43,724 nt of DNA, taken from contig JADLBN010000205.1 in assembly GCA_020847675.1 (NCBI GenBank), positions 1 through 43,724 on the forward strand, in the 5' to 3' direction. The notes under the pieces are model-generated. The model was not told the DNA's origin, made no database searches, and was given only the letters and a program-made list of their open reading frames with translations. Below are positions 37,234 to 43,724 of the stretch, piece after piece (the first letter of the stretch is position 1; each line of letters begins with the position of its first letter). A program made the translations under genes and the position numbers. This DNA comes from Burkholderiales bacterium (GTDB lineage Bacteria > Pseudomonadota > Gammaproteobacteria > Burkholderiales > Casimicrobiaceae).

Positions 37234-37239
37234 TATAAT
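37234..37239 (+). promoter_or_regulatory. Consensus -10 placing transcription start at the cbiX ATG
   Basis: A perfect TATAAT lies only 6 nt upstream of the ATG at 37246. Initiation about 7 nt after the hexamer would fall on the A of the start codon, so the message is probably leaderless. No Shine-Dalgarno is possible. A weak GCGGCC occupies the -35 position. Confidence 0.7.
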
Positions 37240-37245
37240 GCGGCC

Positions 37246-37620
37246 ATGTCACGTCGTGGCGTCATCCTGCTCGCCCACGGCGCGCGCGATCCCCGCTGGT
37301 CCGAGCCGCTCGAATCCGTCGCGCGACGCACTGCGGCGCTCGCGCCGGGAATCGTGCTCACGCTCGCCTTCCTCGACTTCATGACGCCCGACCTCGCCGA
37401 CGCGGCCGGCGCGCTGGTCCGGCAAGGCTGCGACGACCTGGTCGTCGTCCCCGCCTTCGTCGGTGTCGGCGGGCACGTCCGGAGCGACCTGCCGAAGCTC
37501 GTCGACGCGATCGCCGCCGAGCATCCCGGCGTGTCGATCCGGGTGGCGCCCGCGCTGGGCGACGAGCCGTCGGTGCAGGAAGCGATGGCCCGGATCGTCG
37601 TCGCGGCCGCGGAAGCCTGA
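37246..37620 (+). CDS. cbiX: Short CbiX-family chelatase
   Basis: The 124-residue product is a single-domain CbiX (CbiX-S/SirB-like) protein, predicted to insert cobalt, iron or nickel into a tetrapyrrole such as sirohydrochlorin. The metal-binding start GVILLAHGARDPRW (His11) matches the family, with LAFLDFMTPDLADAAGALV, VVVPAFVGVGGHVRSDLPKLV and a final APALGDEPSVQEAMARI. No other cobalamin or siroheme genes are nearby. It is followed by dadA after 5 bp. A leaderless transcript is predicted from the adjacent -10. Confidence 0.88.
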   Translation: MSRRGVILLAHGARDPRWSEPLESVARRTAALAPGIVLTLAFLDFMTPDLADAAGALVRQGCDDLVVVPAFVGVGGHVRSDLPKLVDAIAAEHPGVSIRVAPALGDEPSVQEAMARIVVAAAEA

Positions 37621-37625
37621 CCCCG

Positions 37626-38912
37626 ATGCGCATCGCGGTCCTCGGTGCGGGCGTGATCGGCATGTCGACCGCGTGGTGGCTCGCGCGCGACGGCCACGAC
37701 GTGGTCGTCGTGGACCGGAACGACGGCGTCGCACTCGAGACGAGCTACGCCAACGGCGCACAGCTCTCGTACAGCTACGTCGCGCCGCTGGCCGGGCCCG
37801 GCGTCCTGCCGAAGATTCCGCCGTGGCTCCTGCGCCGGGATTCGCCGCTGCGCTTCTACCCGCAGCTCGATCCGGACCAGTGGCGCTGGCTGCTGCGCTT
37901 CGTGCTCGCGTGCAACCGCAGGACCTCCGAGCACACCACGCGCCGGCTGCTCGCGCTGTCGTTCTACAGCCGCCGGCTGATGCAGGCCTTCGTCGCGCAG
38001 GAGACCATCGAGTTCGGCCACGCGCGGAACGGCAAGCTCGTCGTTCACTCGGATGCGGACGGATTCGCGCAGGCGCGCGACCTCGTCGCCTACCAGCGTT
38101 CGCTCGGCTGCGAGCAGGAGGCGCTGGATCGCGACGCCTGCGTGGCGCTGGAGCCCGATGCGTTCGCCCGCGGCGTCTCCGGTCTCGGCGCCCGTCTCGC
38201 GGGCGGCATCCTGACGCAAAGCGAGGAGGTCGGGGACTGCTACCGGTTCTGCGTGGGGCTCGAGCGTCTCCTGTCGCGCGACGGGTCGAAGGTCCGCTTC
38301 GCGCTGGGCACGCAGGTGCAGCGGCTGGTCGCGGAGCGCAACCGGGCCGTCGCGGTCGAAACCTCGTCCGGGCCGATCGACGCCGACGCGTTCGTCGTCG
38401 CCGCCGGCAGCGCCTCCGGGCGGCTGGTCAAGCCGATCGGCCTCGACTTGCCGGTCTATCCGCTCAAGGGCTACAGCCTCACGCTTCCGGTGACCGGCCC
38501 GGTCCCGTCGGTCTCGGTGACCGACTTCAAGCGCAAGGTGGTGTACGCGCCGCTCGAAGGCGAAGGAGGGCGGTCGCTGCGCGTCGCCGGCATGGCGGAC
38601 ATCGCCGGGTGGTCGCAGGCGCCGGATCCGTCGCGACTGCGCCAGCTGGTGGCCGAGGCGCGCGCCGCGTTCCCCGACGCGGCCGACTATTCGGTGCCGC
38701 TGGAACGCATGGCGCCGTGGTGCGGGTTGCGGCCCGCGACGCCGCTCGGCAGCCCGATCCTCGGCGCCACGCCGGTGGCGAACCTGTTCCTCAACGTCGG
38801 ACACGGCGCACTGGGCTGGACCCTCGCGCTCGCCAGTGCCCGGATCGTCGCCGACGCCATCGCCCGTCGCACGCCCGAGATTCCCTTGACCGGGTTCGAG
38901 TACCGCGCCTGA
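37626..38912 (+). CDS. dadA: D-amino acid dehydrogenase (FAD-dependent)
   Basis: The 428-residue flavoprotein belongs to the DadA family, which oxidatively deaminates D-amino acids to keto acids and passes electrons to the membrane chain. The Rossmann motif VLGAGVIGMSTAWWLARDGH is at the N terminus, followed by VVVVDRNDG and ETSYANGAQLSYSYVAPLA. Further landmarks are YPLKGYSLTLPV, VVYAPLEGEGG, RMAPWCGLRPATPLGSPILG, and GHGALGWTLALASA. The ATG at 37626 lies 5 bp after cbiX. A D-threonine aldolase/D-serine dehydratase-like enzyme is encoded 1.6 kb downstream on the opposite strand. Confidence 0.95.
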   Translation: MRIAVLGAGVIGMSTAWWLARDGHDVVVVDRNDGVALETSYANGAQLSYSYVAPLAGPGVLPKIPPWLLRRDSPLRFYPQLDPDQWRWLLRFVLACNRRTSEHTTRRLLALSFYSRRLMQAFVAQETIEFGHARNGKLVVHSDADGFAQARDLVAYQRSLGCEQEALDRDACVALEPDAFARGVSGLGARLAGGILTQSEEVGDCYRFCVGLERLLSRDGSKVRFALGTQVQRLVAERNRAVAVETSSGPIDADAFVVAAGSASGRLVKPIGLDLPVYPLKGYSLTLPVTGPVPSVSVTDFKRKVVYAPLEGEGGRSLRVAGMADIAGWSQAPDPSRLRQLVAEARAAFPDAADYSVPLERMAPWCGLRPATPLGSPILGATPVANLFLNVGHGALGWTLALASARIVADAIARRTPEIPLTGFEYRA

Positions 38913-39110
38913 GCGAACCGGCCGCCCGAGCGCTCCTGCCGATCTTCGGAGGACTTGGCGGAACGTCTGGTTCAGCGTCTCTTCGCTCGAACGCAGGACG
39001 AGTCGACCTGTCGTGAAGAATGCGATGCCGGAGTGTGCGATGTCCGAGAAGCCGTCGGGTTGGCGGCCGGTGTCGACAGGAATACAACGATCCCTTGACG
39101 GCGATCAATT

Positions 39111-39121
39111 CCCCCCCCCCC
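39111..39121 (+). repeat. Homopolymeric tract of 11 C's
   Basis: Eleven consecutive C's lie 58 bp upstream of the IPTL-CTERM-like gene. TATCAT at 39134-39139 could be a -10, in which case the tract covers the -35 position and part of the spacer. Such runs are prone to slippage, and the exact count may also be affected by sequencing. Confidence 0.75.
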
Positions 39122-39179
39122 TCCCGCGCGTCCTATCATTGCTTGGTCCGTCAGGCGATGCCATCACAAGGAGGTTGGT

Positions 39180-39704
39180 GTGTCCCGTTTTCTCGCGGCG
39201 CTGGCCGCTTCGTTGTGCGTGTTCGCATCGTCCGCCTGGGCGCAGTTGGGGCCGGCACCGTCCTGGCGCCTGACTCAAGGCCTCGCCGACAGCTGCTCAA
39301 GCACGAGCGGCCTCGAGATGCCCGGCGTGTATATCAACGCGCCCGTGCCGGCCTCCGAACAGGGGACGTTGTCGGCCCCGGGCAATCCCGCCCTGGGCTA
39401 CACCCAGGACACGTCGTTCACAGGCGTGGGCTTGAACTCGTTCACCGTCTTCCTCAACGCCCCCTACGCCTACGCCCTTCCGCCCAACACGCCGATCACG
39501 CTCAGCGTCACCACCTTCAATGAGCCGAACTTCACTGGTGGCGTCGCGTACGTGAGCACGATCACGTGGAATTGCACCACCGGGGCCCTGGTGAACGACA
39601 GGGCCGCGCAGCCTGTCCCCACGCTCGGGCACGCTGCGCTCGTCCTCCTGCTGCTCGCGCTGCTTGGCATCGGCGCGCGAGCAGCGGCGCGACGGCGCGC
39701 CTGA
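39180..39704 (+). CDS. Secreted protein with IPTL-CTERM-like sorting tail
   Basis: The 174-residue product has a signal peptide (MSRFLAALAASLCVFASSAW followed by AQ) and ends VPTLGHAALVLLLLALLGIG followed by ARAAARRRA. This tripartite tail (PTL motif, hydrophobic helix, basic cluster) resembles the IPTL-CTERM signal associated with exosortase-type surface sorting, although the usual SEWG is replaced by GHAA. The middle is Thr/Ser/Asn-rich with two or more Cys, suggesting a beta-rich exported domain. Strong AAGGAGG at 39168-39174 lies 5 bp before the GTG at 39180. Function is unknown. An 11-C tract upstream could make expression variable. Confidence 0.75.
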   Translation: MSRFLAALAASLCVFASSAWAQLGPAPSWRLTQGLADSCSSTSGLEMPGVYINAPVPASEQGTLSAPGNPALGYTQDTSFTGVGLNSFTVFLNAPYAYALPPNTPITLSVTTFNEPNFTGGVAYVSTITWNCTTGALVNDRAAQPVPTLGHAALVLLLLALLGIGARAAARRRA

Positions 39705-40476
39705 CTCGGACCGCGAGGGCGCCCGCTCCGCCGCCTGGACGTCGGGATTCGGCGCGACGAAGCCGCGGTAGCCGACCGCCACCAGCATCGCGGGACCGCC
39801 GTTTACGTCGCGCAGGCCGAGCAACGCAGCCTTGCGGGGGGCATCGCGTTCGACGCGATGAACGGCTCGGTCGGCACAGGGCGTGGGGGCGGGCCAGCTC
39901 CTGCCGCCCGGTCCAGCTATGGAACACCGGGTTCGCCGCCGTGCGGCGACTTGCGCGAATTCGCCCTCGAAGGCAAGACGGCACCGAGTCCTTGCGGCGG
40001 GTAGTGACGCTGCAGGGCGACAGCGTAGTCTGAGCGCAGGGCGACGTCCGGATTTGCGGCCGGGCGGCAGTTCCGCCTTCGTGCGCATCGACACGTCCAG
40101 GCGCCGTGGCGCATGGCGCCGGTGCGCGGCTCGATGAAAGCTGTCGCCGCTTGGCGATGACGGTGCGCTCCCACGTGAACTCATGCTTCCCATGCAGCCA
40201 GGAGCACAAGGGCGGGGTCTGGCGTGCAGCGCGCACCGGCAGCAGTCGGCTCGACCCCGAGGCCCGGCCGCGGGAGGACCTGGCTCGGAGCGCGATTCAA
40301 CGGCCTGGTGCAGGGTGGATCTCCTCCGGCGGGCGGACGAAGGATTGCGATTCGGATCGGTCTCGGTTCGATGCGTGATTTGACATAATAACAATTATGC
40401 GCATCAAGCAGTCGCCGCGACCCAACCCGTCACCCTCTCCGGAGGATCGCGAGACCGGCCCCCCCGACTCCCGGGC
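39705..40476 (+). other. Gene-free interval of 772 bp
   Basis: I could not assign a gene in this stretch. Frames that stay open in both directions are Arg/Ala/Pro-rich and lack family motifs. Parts could be a decayed gene, but I recognise no homologue. It ends with an unusually AT-rich palindromic patch at 40380-40404 just beyond the 3' end of the D-threonine aldolase-like gene. Confidence 0.5.
40384..40399. promoter_or_regulatory. AT-rich palindrome, possible operator
   Basis: CATAATAACAATTATG has perfect 6-bp inverted half-sites around AACA. It is overlapped by ATGCGCAT (40397-40404), another palindrome, and preceded by TTGACA (40380-40385). AT-rich sequence is rare here, so a repressor site or promoter of a lost gene is possible. 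Confidence 0.4.
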
Positions 40477-41619
40477 TCACCACCCGTGGATGCGCGGCCA
40501 GACCTGCGCGTCGCCGGACGCGCCGATCGCGTGGTACTCGGGGTGCTGCGCGCCGGTCGCGCAGGCGTGGTTGGGCAGGATCCGCAGGCGCGTGCCGATC
40601 GGAAACCGACTGACGATGTCGGGATCCGGCGCTCCGGGCTTCGCCACGATGCCGTGCTCCTGGTTCGCTCCGGTCACGAGGTAGCCGTCGAGTGGCGCAC
40701 CGGACTCGTCGCAGACCTCGCCGTAGCCGCAGTCGCGCAACTGCTGGCCGGTGCCCCGGTCGCGGCTCATCGCCATCCATCCTGCGTCGACGATCGCCCA
40801 GCCCCGCTGCGGCTGGTGCCCGATCACCGTCGTGAGCACGGACAGCGCGATCTCGCCGGTCGTGCAGACGCCGACGTTGCGCATCACGAGGTCGAAGAAC
40901 ACGTAGACGCCGGCCCGCACCTCGGTCACGCCGTCGAGGCGTGCCGCGGACAGCGCGGTCGGCGTCGATCCGACACTCACCGTCGCGCAAGGGAGCCCCG
41001 CGGCGCGCAGGCGATCCGCGGCCCGCACCGCACCCGAGCGTTCCTGCTCGGCGATCTTCGCGAGCGCGTCGGGCGTGTCGCACGCGTAGCTCGCGCCCGC
41101 GTGGGTCATCACGCCGCCCAGACGCGCGCCGCCTCCGTGGAGCGCACGTCCGACGGCGAGGAGCCGTGCCTGGTCGTCGGGCGCGACGCCGGACCGGTGC
41201 CCGTCGGTGTCGATCTCGATCCACGCCTCGAACGTCTCGCCCTCGCCGCGGCCGTACGCCGCGACGGCGCCGGCGGCCTCGACGCTGTCGACGATGAGTT
41301 TCAGGTCGCAGCCGCGTCGCCGCAGCGCGAGAGCCTGCGGCAGCTTCGCCGGCGCCACGCCCACCGCGTAGAGGATGTCGCCGATGCCGGCCGAGAAGCA
41401 CTGCTCGGCCTCCTTGAGTGTCGACACGGTGATGCCGCGCGCGCCGGCCGCGAGCTGCTTCTCCACGACCGGCAGGCACTTGCTCGTCTTCACGTGCGGA
41501 CGGAAGCGCACGCCCATCGCGTCCATCCGCGCCTGCATGCGGGCGATGTTCCGCCGCATCCGCTCGACGTCGACGAGGGCCGCGGGTGTCGGCAGGTCGG
41601 CGAGCCGCGTCACGCGCAC
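40477..41619 (-). CDS. DSD1/D-threonine aldolase-like PLP enzyme
   Basis: The 380-residue protein is a fold-type III (alanine racemase-like) PLP enzyme of the D-threonine aldolase/metal-dependent D-serine dehydratase group. The PLP lysine is probably in RFRPHVKTSKCLPVVEKQ. Further motifs are EAWIEIDTDGHRSGV and TVSVGSTPTALSA, and the metal site PNHACATGAQHPEYH (His and Cys) near the C terminus is characteristic. The start is GTG at 41617-41619. Product chemistry (aldol cleavage of D-threonine versus D-serine dehydration) cannot be decided from sequence. dadA lies 1.6 kb away on the other strand. Confidence 0.88.
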   Translation of the reverse strand: MRVTRLADLPTPAALVDVERMRRNIARMQARMDAMGVRFRPHVKTSKCLPVVEKQLAAGARGITVSTLKEAEQCFSAGIGDILYAVGVAPAKLPQALALRRRGCDLKLIVDSVEAAGAVAAYGRGEGETFEAWIEIDTDGHRSGVAPDDQARLLAVGRALHGGGARLGGVMTHAGASYACDTPDALAKIAEQERSGAVRAADRLRAAGLPCATVSVGSTPTALSAARLDGVTEVRAGVYVFFDLVMRNVGVCTTGEIALSVLTTVIGHQPQRGWAIVDAGWMAMSRDRGTGQQLRDCGYGEVCDESGAPLDGYLVTGANQEHGIVAKPGAPDPDIVSRFPIGTRLRILPNHACATGAQHPEYHAIGASGDAQVWPRIHGW

Positions 41620-41673
41620 GCGGCCCGGGCGCGCGTCCGGCGTCGGGCGGACGGTGGCCGCGACACCGCCGCG

Positions 41674-42876
41674 TCAGCGCACCGCGCGGTTCTCGCGCGC
41701 GAGCCTGGCGAGCTTGGAGGCATAGAGGTCCTGGTCGCGACTCGTGGTGCTGGTCTCGATCGCGAGTTCGAGCTCGCCCTGCGCCGCCTTGCGCTCGCCC
41801 AGCGCGAGGTGCGCGATCGCGAGCCAGAAGTGGAACTCGTGGAAGTCCGGCGCCCGCGCGACCTCTTTCGCGAACGCGTCCTTCGCCGCCCGGTAGTCGC
41901 CCTCCTGCAGCGCCCTCCTCCCGCGGATGTACCAGCTGAACGGCGGTTCCGGATCGAGGCGATGCAGCGTCGCCGCGAGCTGCTGCGATTCGACGGTGCG
42001 CCCGTTCTCCGCCAGCACGGCAACGAGGTTCGACAGCGCGAGCGTGTTGCCCGGATCGAGCTCCAGCACGTAGCGGAGCGCCCGCTCGGCATCCGCCGCG
42101 TCGCCGTGCCGCGCGTAGACGACGCCGAGCGTGTTGACGGCGGGGGCGAACCCGGGATCGCGCAGCAGCGACTCCCGCGCCCACCAGTAGGCGTCGACGA
42201 CCTCTCCGCGCGCGAGCGCCTCGACCGCCCGGTTGTTGGCGAACATCGCTGCGATGGTCTCCTCGCCGATCCTTCGCGTCCTCACCGTCCGCATGTCCTG
42301 GGGCGCGAGGAAGTCGACGGTCATCCGGTCCGGCTCGACGCCGCGCACGATGCTCGCCGTCCCGTAGCCCGGCAGGTCGGTGGGATGTCGGGACAGCGTG
42401 AGGTTCACGTGGCCGATCGCGAAGTAGATGTTGCCGTCGCGCCCGAGCGCGTCTTCCACCAGCACCTTGCGAAAGGTCACCGTGAGGTCCATCGCCTTCG
42501 CGAACGCGGCGGTCATGACCACGAGCGAAAGGCAGTTTCCGGCCCGGTCGTCGAACGCCTGCGCAGCATCGCGCGTCACCGACGAGTCGTACCGGAGCTT
42601 GAGCTGACTCTTCGCGTAGAGCGCGTCGATCAGCGCCCGGTGCCGGCCGGCTGCAGCGACCTTCGGCTCGATCGTCTCGCGCAGGTAGGCCTTCATCGCG
42701 TCGGAGAGCGCGAACAGGTCGTTCGTGCCGACGGCGACCGACGGCGGCCCGAAACGGGCGTCGTTCAGCAGGGACAGTTCCGGCGCGGGGACAGGCGCGG
42801 CCGCCGGCGCGGCCAGCGCGCACGCGCTGGCGAGGCCCAGCAGGACGGAAAGCGCGAATCCGGTTGCCCTCGCCAT
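41674..42876 (-). CDS. Exported transglutaminase-like/TPR protein
   Basis: The 400-residue product begins with a signal peptide (MARATGFALSVLLGLASACA followed by LAA), possibly lipoprotein-like around the cysteine. The middle has a transglutaminase-like arrangement: FDDRAGNCLSLVVMTAAFAK (Cys), FAIGHVNLTLS (His) and MTVDFLAP (Asp). The C-terminal 170 residues form TPR-like helical pairs (APAVNTLGVVYARHGDAADA, TLALSNLVAVLAENGRTVES, SWYIRGRRALQEGDYRAAKD, EFHFWLAIAHLALGERKAAQ). It may be a periplasmic protein-interaction or peptide-processing factor. The ATG at 42874-42876 fits the signal peptide. No operon partner is clear. Confidence 0.8.
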   Translation of the reverse strand: MARATGFALSVLLGLASACALAAPAAAPVPAPELSLLNDARFGPPSVAVGTNDLFALSDAMKAYLRETIEPKVAAAGRHRALIDALYAKSQLKLRYDSSVTRDAAQAFDDRAGNCLSLVVMTAAFAKAMDLTVTFRKVLVEDALGRDGNIYFAIGHVNLTLSRHPTDLPGYGTASIVRGVEPDRMTVDFLAPQDMRTVRTRRIGEETIAAMFANNRAVEALARGEVVDAYWWARESLLRDPGFAPAVNTLGVVYARHGDAADAERALRYVLELDPGNTLALSNLVAVLAENGRTVESQQLAATLHRLDPEPPFSWYIRGRRALQEGDYRAAKDAFAKEVARAPDFHEFHFWLAIAHLALGERKAAQGELELAIETSTTSRDQDLYASKLARLARENRAVR

Positions 42877-42953
42877 CGTTCGCCTCGCGCAGCCAAGCGG
42901 CGCGGCCCATTGTACGCCGGTCGTTCGACCCGGCACCCGCGATTCGCAGCCGG

Positions 42954-43724
42954 TCATCCGGAGCGCTTCTGCCAGTGCACGCCGCTCGCGTCGATCCTGG
43001 TGATCGGCTCGTCGATGGCGCGGTCGCGGCGGAAGTCGGTCACCGCCGCGCGGCAGTGGTCGAGGATCCCGTAGTCGTCGACGATGACGATCCCCCCGGG
43101 CGAGAGCTTGCCGTAGAGCGCGACGAGCGCGTCCATCGTCGATTCGTACATGTCGCCGTCGAGCCGAAGGATGGCGAGACGCTCGATGGGGGCTGCCGGA
43201 AGCGTGTCGCGGAACCAGCCTTCGAGGAATGCGACCTGGCCGTCGAGGAGCCCATGGCGGTCGAAGTTCGCCCGCACCTCGTCGGCCGACACCGCAAGCT
43301 GGGGAAAGGCGTGGAGTTCGCTGCCGGCATCGTTCGGGTAGCGATCGGGGTCGGGTGGCGGAAGCCCCTGGAACGAATCGGCCACCCAGACCCGCCGGTC
43401 GGTGACGCCCCAGGCGGCGAGGACCGCGCGCATGAGGATGCACGCTCCGCCCCGCCACACGCCGGTCTCGATGAAGTCTCCCGGTACACCCGACTCGATG
43501 ACGAACTCGCAGGCGCGCTGCAGTTGCCGCATCCGGTGCTCGCCGATCATCGACAAGGCGCGGGCCGGCCAATCCTTGCCCTCCCTGCGCCGATTTGCGT
43601 CGAACCTGGCCACTCCGCCCCTGGCGAGTTGGACCAGTTCGCCGTCGCGGTCGCTCAAACCGATCAGCCGGTCTCGAAGCGCATTCAGGGCCTGCTCACG
43701 CTCGCGCGCGTCCGGGATGAATGA
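42954..43724 (-). CDS. TylF-family O-methyltransferase (5' end outside window)
   Basis: A TylF/macrocin-O-methyltransferase-like protein: DFIETGVWRGGACILMRAVL (SAM motif I), VWVADSFQGLPPPDPDRY, FLEGWFRDTLP, LAILRLDGDMYESTMDAL and GGIVIVDDYGILDHCRAA, with conserved metal-binding Asp residues. A TTG at 43658 could start the frame, but the frame continues open upstream (LRDRLIGLSDRDGELVQ) to the right edge, so the true start is probably outside. Members methylate sugars or antibiotics, or act on other small molecules. Substrate is unknown. Confidence 0.85.
   Translation of the reverse strand, partial: SFIPDAREREQALNALRDRLIGLSDRDGELVQLARGGVARFDANRRREGKDWPARALSMIGEHRMRQLQRACEFVIESGVPGDFIETGVWRGGACILMRAVLAAWGVTDRRVWVADSFQGLPPPDPDRYPNDAGSELHAFPQLAVSADEVRANFDRHGLLDGQVAFLEGWFRDTLPAAPIERLAILRLDGDMYESTMDALVALYGKLSPGGIVIVDDYGILDHCRAAVTDFRRDRAIDEPITRIDASGVHWQKRSG

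Noticed and set aside
39095-39139. Promoter TTGACG...TATCAT upstream of the IPTL-CTERM-like gene
   Set aside because: The spacing is 33 bp, far over the 15-19 bp range, and slippage of the C11 tract cannot bring it into range.
40397-40684. 95-codon + strand frame MRIKQSPRPNPS
   Set aside because: It is mostly antisense to the D-threonine aldolase-like gene, Pro/Arg-rich, with no Shine-Dalgarno or domain.

Overview
This window is a stretch of chromosome from a very GC-rich Gram-negative bacterium, most likely a betaproteobacterium. The lineage call rests on four things: the gene order pyrG-kdsA-(DUF1330)-eno-ftsB; an outer-membrane (KDO) biosynthesis gene; PEP synthase with its PpsR regulator; and an IPTL-CTERM-like surface protein. 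The assignment is inferred from gene content and order. No 16S or database comparison was possible.

Layout. 1-5.2 kb (+): 3' part of pyrG, then kdsA, a truncated DUF1330 gene, eno, a 3 x 75-bp tandem repeat, ftsB and a TrmH-family rRNA methyltransferase. 5.2-9.1 kb (-): a secreted ESGWG-type protein, then a tight four-gene operon (PHP-domain RNase AM, ppsR, fucU/rbsD-like mutarotase, ribokinase). 9.2-12.8 kb (+): a small HTH protein, ppsA and a YgfX-like membrane protein that overlaps a convergent yciK-like SDR. 13.5-13.9 kb: a promoter, tRNA-Ala(GGC), tRNA-Glu(TTC) and a terminator. 13.9-17.4 kb (+): a SAM methyltransferase with a regulatory domain, a small gene resembling only its C-terminal module, and an M20 peptidase. 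17.4-19.5 kb: a divergent SOS-like pair (DnaQ exonuclease fused to a GIY-YIG/Cho-like nuclease, and a LexA/UmuD-type repressor) sharing a region with two CGAAC-N4-GTTC palindromes. 19.5-21.7 kb (+): an aldo/keto reductase, a J-like protein lacking HPD, and a small Cys-rich protein. 21.8-27.9 kb (+): an AddB-like/AddA-like nuclease-helicase pair. 28.0-33.3 kb (+): ribF-ileS-lspA-ispH. 33.4-37.2 kb (-): nudL, patatin, PilZ-like protein, DUF2069. 37.2-39.7 kb (+): a leaderless-looking cbiX, dadA, and an IPTL-CTERM-like secreted protein behind an 11-C tract. 39.7-40.5 kb: no gene recognised. 40.5 kb to the end (-): a D-threonine aldolase/D-serine dehydratase-like enzyme, a transglutaminase-like/TPR exported protein, and a TylF-type methyltransferase cut by the window edge.

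Most of the content is housekeeping. The most interesting part is the 17.4-19.5 kb SOS-like unit. Its operator architecture looks like the Gram-positive LexA box rather than the usual proteobacterial CTG-N10-CAG, and it may control both a hybrid LexA/UmuD protein and a two-domain nuclease. I found no CRISPR array, insertion sequence, prophage or clearly novel defence system.
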